A program made the position numbers and the translations under genes. This document shows, piece after piece, positions 6,049 to 6,486 of a DNA stretch of 6,486 nucleotides. The DNA comes from Saprospirales bacterium (GTDB lineage: Bacteria > Bacteroidota > Bacteroidia > Chitinophagales > JADJOU01): NCBI GenBank assembly GCA_947461165.1, contig CANHJR010000075.1, positions 1 to 6,486 on the forward strand, read 5' to 3'. Under the pieces are notes generated by a model. The model had not been told where the DNA came from and did no database searches. It saw only the letters and a program-made list of their open reading frames with translations. Numbering within the stretch: the stretch's first letter is position 1; each line of letters starts with the position of its first letter.

Positions 6049-6486
6049 TTAATCAAATAGTGATTGTTGAATACCTTCAGAGTACTTAGGCAGGTCATCC
6101 ATTGGTGGCTTCTGTACAGGCTTTTCTTCTTCTATTTCCTCTTTGGCGATTTCTACAATAACCTCGTAATTGGTGAGATCCTTCCATTTCCCTTTAAACT
6201 CCTGCTGAGTCAGCCGATTTCCTTGGGCTTTCCAGCCTTTGACATCGATGAATTCCTTGAGATTTACGACTGTTGGGACCTTTTCTTTAGATTTACCTTT
6301 GATGACCTCTATTTCAAGAACGGGACTATCTGCAGTATTGGCATAAAGCAGTTTGGACTCTTTGTGTTCTGTTATAAAAAGATGTCCTTTTGATTCTGGC
6401 TTTGTTTCAATAAGAAACCGCTTGACATACCAATTCTTACTCAATCCATCATAATATACTGCCGATAAAGCCTTCTGCCCGTCATA
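6049..6486 (-). CDS. parC: DNA topoisomerase IV subunit A, C-terminal 145 residues (5' end cut by window)
   Basis: The frame is open from the right edge to the TAA at 6051-6049 and begins YDGQKALSAVYYDGLSKNWY. A TTG at 6444 is in frame but internal, not a start. The segments YYDGLSKNWYVKRF, VVNLKEFIDVKGWKAQGNRL and the C-terminal SLFD match the end of the Bacteroidota GyrA/ParC-like subunit. In the full enzyme this subunit cuts and rejoins DNA and works with ParE to separate daughter chromosomes. Only part of the C-terminal DNA-wrapping region is present, so the catalytic tyrosine cannot be checked. The last 40 residues are acidic and proline-rich (EEIEEEKPVQKPP), probably a flexible tail. 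Identity rests on recognition of this tail. GyrA rather than ParC is the main alternative, though the KGWKAQGN motif favours ParC. Confidence 0.82.
   Translation of the reverse strand, partial: YDGQKALSAVYYDGLSKNWYVKRFLIETKPESKGHLFITEHKESKLLYANTADSPVLEIEVIKGKSKEKVPTVVNLKEFIDVKGWKAQGNRLTQQEFKGKWKDLTNYEVIVEIAKEEIEEEKPVQKPPMDDLPKYSEGIQQSLFD

Noticed and set aside
6064..6393. Plus-strand frame of 109 codons
   Set aside because: Its Phe/Leu-rich translation is the antisense of the acidic, lysine-rich topoisomerase tail.
5664..6444. Overlapping frames at 5664-6098 and 6049-6444 (minus) as one frameshifted gene
   Set aside because: The right-hand frame ends naturally in SLFD, a usual topoisomerase IV subunit A end. 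The left-hand gene has its own ribosome site and GTG start after that stop, so these are two intact neighbours.
6442..6444. Start codon of the topoisomerase frame at 6444 (TTG)
   Set aside because: The frame continues to the window edge with the conserved sequence AVYYDG, so the TTG is an internal leucine codon.
1..6486. CRISPR array, tRNA, transposon or prophage
   Set aside because: No regularly spaced repeats, cloverleaf-like segments, transposase motifs, terminal repeats or phage genes were seen.

Overview
The window looks like chromosomal DNA of a member of the Bacteroidota, probably a Cytophagales-like lineage. The evidence is moderate-to-low GC, a TAnnTTTG-type -7 promoter element, few Shine-Dalgarno sites, and gene families typical of the phylum: an ABC-2 permease fused to an M1 peptidase, a topoisomerase IV subunit A tail containing FIDVKGWKAQGN, and a PhoR-like histidine kinase with a short membrane anchor. 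The lineage is inferred from family recognition, not from a database search.

Layout. Positions 1-3404 (minus) hold most of a very large membrane protein, cut at its 3' end by the left edge. It carries two ABC-2-type transmembrane modules followed by an extracytoplasmic M1-family metallopeptidase domain. Just upstream in the same operon (3436-4296, minus) is its ABC ATPase. A 342-bp AT-rich divergent intergenic region (4297-4638) holds a good Bacteroidota promoter for the rightward gene, a poorer one for the leftward operon, and several inverted repeats. At 4639-5667 (plus) is a sensor histidine kinase with two membrane helices and almost no periplasmic loop. It meets the next gene tail-to-tail, the two stop codons sharing the palindrome TTAA. 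Positions 5664-6035 (minus) hold a small gene of unknown function with a GTG start. It lies 13 nt behind the end of a topoisomerase IV subunit A gene (6049-6486, minus), whose 5' part lies beyond the right edge.

How the genes may work together. The ATPase and the permease/peptidase form one transporter, in which ATP hydrolysis in the cytoplasm is tied to a peptidase-like domain outside the membrane. Substrate and transport direction cannot be read from the sequence. The kinase is divergently placed and has no response regulator beside it here, so its link to the transporter is only positional. The parC-like gene and the small unknown gene are probably one transcription unit.

The most unusual element is the permease-M1 fusion. 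Its zinc site is intact, but the exopeptidase GxMEN motif is replaced and the spacing to the third zinc ligand is one residue longer than in classic M1 enzymes.
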